NCBI GenBank assembly: GCA_025463615.1
Contig: JAODAU010000331.1
Coordinates: 1 to 7,762, forward strand
Source: Microbacteriaceae bacterium
GTDB taxonomy: Bacteria; Actinomycetota; Actinomycetes; Actinomycetales; Microbacteriaceae
DNA: 7,762 nucleotides
Direction: 5' to 3'
The position numbers and the translations under genes are program-made. Under the pieces are notes generated by a model that was given only the letters and a program-made list of their open reading frames with translations, was not told the origin of the DNA and did no database searches. This document shows, piece by piece, positions 5,975 to 7,762 of this stretch. How positions within the stretch are numbered: the stretch's first letter is position 1; every line of letters begins with the position of its first letter.

Positions 5975-6370
5975 GTGAGCGCCTTCGAGATCGTGCAGTG
6001 GGTGCTTCGCGGGATCGTGGCGGTGGTCTTCGTCGTGATGGGCGTCAACCACTTCCGGCCGAAGACCGCGCGCGGGATGGCCGCGATGGTGCCGCCGTGG
6101 TTCAAGCGCGGCGGGCTGCTCACGGGAAAGAACCTCGTGCGGTTCACGGGCGTGTGCGAGGTGGCCGGCGGGGTCGGCATCCTGGTGCCCTGGACGGCGT
6201 TCGCGGCGGGGCTGCTGCTGGTGCTGTTTCTCATCGCGGTGTTCCCGGCGAACGCGTACGCCGCCGCGAATCGCGAGAAGTTCGGCGCGGCCGCGATCCC
6301 GTTCTGGCCGCGGTTCGCGGCGCAACTGGTGCTGATCGCGCTGATCCTGGTCGCGATCGTGCCGGCCTAG
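5975..6370 (+). CDS. DoxX-like small integral membrane protein
   Basis: The 131-aa product has four hydrophobic segments, roughly 8-25, 56-74, 76-94 and 109-130, typical of the four-helix DoxX/DoxD-like superfamily. Within the first segment and after it comes VMGVNHFRPKTA (21-32), and CEVAGGVGILVPW (60-72) matches the superfamily's GxxEhxGGhGLLhP-type region. Members are poorly characterised; some associate with redox or thiosulfate metabolism, but nothing here fixes a substrate. The start is GTG at 5975, the first possible start after an in-frame stop at 5912. GGGAG (5959-5963), 11 nt upstream, is the likely ribosome binding site. A five-codon opening (ATG ATG AGG GGG TGA, 5964-5978) overlaps the start in another frame and might couple initiation. 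The leader is dominated by palindrome copy 2. Divergent from serA, convergent with the mtlD operon. Confidence 0.85.
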   Translation: MSAFEIVQWVLRGIVAVVFVVMGVNHFRPKTARGMAAMVPPWFKRGGLLTGKNLVRFTGVCEVAGGVGILVPWTAFAAGLLLVLFLIAVFPANAYAAANREKFGAAAIPFWPRFAAQLVLIALILVAIVPA

Positions 6371-6376
6371 CCCGCC

Positions 6377-6442
6377 ACTGTTCCGTTTCGGGACGGCTGC
6401 GGCCGGGCGCCGCGGCCCGATTGTCCCGAAAGGGAACAATCG
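6377..6442. terminator. Hairpin region between convergent genes, probable bidirectional terminator
   Basis: The 77-bp gap between two converging stops is almost filled with dyad symmetry. A long stem pairs 6377-6394 with 6423-6440 (16 of 18 pairs). Inside it a small GC hairpin pairs 6399-6403 with 6409-6413. Alternatively 6418-6427 folds on itself with 6432-6442 as CGATTGT/ACAATCG plus CCC/GGG, one bulged A and a GAAA tetraloop. Position and symmetry fit a terminator for both strands. The right part resembles the centre and right arm of palindrome copy 1. Confidence 0.7.
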
Positions 6443-6447
6443 CGCGG

Positions 6448-6810
6448 CTAGAAGAACTTGCTGAAGCCCTCTTCGATGCTGAGGGTGAAGGCCGCGGCCG
6501 CCGCGAGCGCGATGAGGAAGAACGCGGCCCGGGCGAACAGGTCGCGGCGCCGGCCGAGCAGGAACGCGAGCCCGTAGAACACAGGCGCCACAAGCAGGTC
6601 GACCACGAGCAGCAGCCACGGCACGCTCTGCTGCGCCAGGCCGAGCGTTGCGCTGGCCTCGTTGTTGCGCGCCACGTTGTTGACCACGCCGATCACGTTG
6701 GAGATCGCCGCGAACAGGTCCCAGGCGAAGAACAGCCCGAAGACGATCGCGACGACGACGCCTGCGACCCCGTAGGGCCTGGCCAGGGGCCGCTCGGCCA
6801 CCTCACTCAC
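6448..6810 (-). CDS. Small membrane protein, last gene of the mtlD operon
   Basis: I do not recognise the family. The 120-aa product has three predicted membrane segments, about 14-36 (AGVVVAIVFGLFFAWDLF...), 64-84 (PWLLLVVDLLVAPVFYGLAFL) and 91-110, with a basic RRR (87-89) between the second and third. The segment between the first two helices is Asn-rich (ISNVIGVVNNVARNN), and the short C-terminal tail ends EEGFSKFF. The GTG start at 6810 is chosen because it overlaps the preceding gene's TGA by 4 nt (GTGA, 6807-6810) and has GGGAGGG about 5 nt upstream; a longer in-frame opening to 6870 would run back into that gene. Tight overlap points to coupled expression with the gene before it, and perhaps a two-subunit membrane complex, but that is inference. 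Confidence 0.82.
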   Translation of the reverse strand: MSEVAERPLARPYGVAGVVVAIVFGLFFAWDLFAAISNVIGVVNNVARNNEASATLGLAQQSVPWLLLVVDLLVAPVFYGLAFLLGRRRDLFARAAFFLIALAAAAAFTLSIEEGFSKFF

Positions 6811-7214
6811 TTGATCCCTCCCAGGATGAACGGCCACGGCGCCACCACGAGCAGCCCGAGCAGCAGCCACAGCACACGCGACCGCACCCGCCGGGTGAGC
6901 ACGAGCACCCCGCCGAACCAGAGCAGCGGCGACGCGGCCGCGAGCACCTGGCCCAATCGGTACATCACCGTCGGCAGGATGTCGACGACCGGCACCTCGG
7001 TGTTCGTCACCGACACGAGCCAGCCCGCGATGAACAGCACGTACGCGCCCGCGAACACGCCGTAGGCGACGAGCAGCGCCGACCCGGTCTGGTGCGGCTC
7101 GTCCTCCTCCGCCTCCTCAACCTCAGCCGGGGCCTCGGGCGCCTCGACGTGGGTGGTGTCACGCTCGGTGCCCCAGGTGAGGGCCTCGGCATCCTCGTCG
7201 TCGACCTGCGCCAT
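6807..7214 (-). CDS. Membrane protein with acidic N-terminal tail, mtlD operon
   Basis: Unknown function. The 135-aa product begins with a hydrophilic, strongly acidic stretch of about 42 residues (rich in Asp, Glu, Pro and Ala; EVEEAEEDEPHQ at 31-42). Three predicted membrane segments follow: about 45-68 (ALLVAYGVFAGAYVLFIAGW), 86-106 (QVLAAASPLLWFGGVLVL) and 113-132 (VLWLLLGLLVVAPWPFIL). An Arg-rich turn (TRRVRSR) separates the last two. Similar short actinobacterial proteins are, as I recall, sometimes mislabelled as DNA polymerase III gamma/tau; nothing here supports such a role. The ATG at 7214 shares its A with the TGA stop of the mtlD-type gene (TGATG, 7212-7216) and has no clear ribosome binding site, so it is probably translated by re-initiation. 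Its own stop overlaps the next start by 4 nt. Confidence 0.85.
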   Translation of the reverse strand: MAQVDDEDAEALTWGTERDTTHVEAPEAPAEVEEAEEDEPHQTGSALLVAYGVFAGAYVLFIAGWLVSVTNTEVPVVDILPTVMYRLGQVLAAASPLLWFGGVLVLTRRVRSRVLWLLLGLLVVAPWPFILGGIK

Positions 7215-7762
7215 CAGTCGTTCACGCGGTCCAGGCGCAGCTGCACCACCTCGACGACGGACGGGAACAGCGGATGCTCCGGCTCGAGCCCGGTGATCGT
7301 GGCGGCCAGCTCATCCGCCGGTGCGCCACTGCGCAGCAGGGCCTGCAGCTCCTGGCTCTCGGTGTCGTCCGGCACGTCGAAGCGCAGGGCGGCGCCGACC
7401 GCGTTGAGGAGGTCCCAGGCGGGCATGCCGCGCTCGGCCAGCTGCGATGCCGGGCCGATGAAGCGCTCGTTGCGGCTGAGCTTGCGCATCGGGTTGCGGC
7501 CCACGCGCTCGCACGTGTCGGGAAGGTGCGGGTTGGAGATGCGGGTGAGCGTCTTCTCGATGTAGGCCTGCTGCTCCTCGGGCGCGAAGCCCCATTTGTC
7601 CACGAGCAGCGCCTTCGTCTCGGCGAGCACGGCCCGCACCTCGGCCTGCAGCTCCGGGGTCGCGAGCGCCTCGCGGATCGACACCCAGCCGCGGTCGATG
7701 CCGTGGTACGCGGCCGCCGCGTGGGCGGTGTTCACGGTGAAGAGCTTGCGCTCGATGAACGG
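7214..7762 (-). CDS. mtlD: Mannitol-1-phosphate 5-dehydrogenase-like protein, 5' end cut by window
   Basis: NAD-dependent polyol-specific long-chain dehydrogenase; the MtlD reaction is mannitol 1-phosphate to fructose 6-phosphate in the cytoplasm. Only the C-terminal 182 residues are visible; the reading frame is open to the window edge, so roughly the first half, with the NAD-binding domain, is missing. The first visible residues, PFIERKLFTVNTAH, contain the family's catalytic signature K-x4-N-x2-H (visible residues 6, 11 and 14). Further on are VGRNPMRKLSRNERFIGPA, a typical MtlD segment, and ISNPHLPDTCERV. The identity as the phosphate-specific enzyme rather than another mannitol or altronate/mannonate dehydrogenase rests on the RxPxRKLxxNxRxxxPA pattern. 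The stop codon overlaps the start of the following membrane protein by one base, and the gene leads a three-gene overlapping operon. Confidence 0.88.
   Translation of the reverse strand, partial: PFIERKLFTVNTAHAAAAYHGIDRGWVSIREALATPELQAEVRAVLAETKALLVDKWGFAPEEQQAYIEKTLTRISNPHLPDTCERVGRNPMRKLSRNERFIGPASQLAERGMPAWDLLNAVGAALRFDVPDDTESQELQALLRSGAPADELAATITGLEPEHPLFPSVVEVVQLRLDRVND

Overview
The window is high-GC DNA of actinobacterial character, most likely from the family Microbacteriaceae. The grounds are strong G/C preference at third codon positions, several GTG starts with AAGGA/GGAG-type ribosome binding sites, a DUF6458-type small membrane protein, and actinobacterial-type LeuB, IlvE and long-form SerA proteins. 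This placement is by protein and gene-order resemblance only; no search was run.

Layout. Positions 1-992 (minus) hold ilvE, cut at its C-terminus by the window edge. It is preceded in the same operon by leuB (1020-2078, minus). A 111-bp divergent region with three CAGCGT hexamers separates leuB from a small two-helix membrane protein gene (2190-2444, plus), which ends at a strong GC-rich hairpin. Next is a long near-perfect palindrome (2513-2579), whose right arm supplies the last codons and the stop of an ECF42-type sigma factor gene (2563-3762, minus). The sigma gene overlaps by 4 nt the stop of a YCII/DGPF-family gene (3759-4121, minus). A candidate ECF42 promoter (TGTCGA, 18 nt, CGTC) lies just upstream of the YCII gene. 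serA (4220-5809, minus) follows. A second copy of the palindrome (5897-5961) sits in the divergent region between serA and a DoxX-like membrane protein gene (5975-6370, plus). A third hairpin region (6377-6442) separates that gene from a convergent minus-strand operon. The operon reads, in transcription order, mtlD-type dehydrogenase (cut by the window end), then two small membrane proteins of unknown function (6807-7214 and 6448-6810), all with overlapping stop/start codons.

How the genes fit together. IlvE, LeuB and SerA are amino-acid biosynthesis enzymes (branched-chain amino acids, leucine, serine). The YCII-sigma pair is a probable self-activating regulatory unit placed between serA and leuB-ilvE. 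The MtlD-type enzyme belongs to mannitol/polyol phosphate metabolism, and the two membrane proteins look translationally coupled to it.

The most notable points are the intergenic palindrome family (two copies sharing 25 identical bases plus a possible diverged relative), its intrusion into the end of one gene and the ribosome binding site of another, the recognisable ECF42 promoter, and a marked bias for GGATGC over GGACGC across the window. I see no rRNA, tRNA, CRISPR array, transposase or phage gene.
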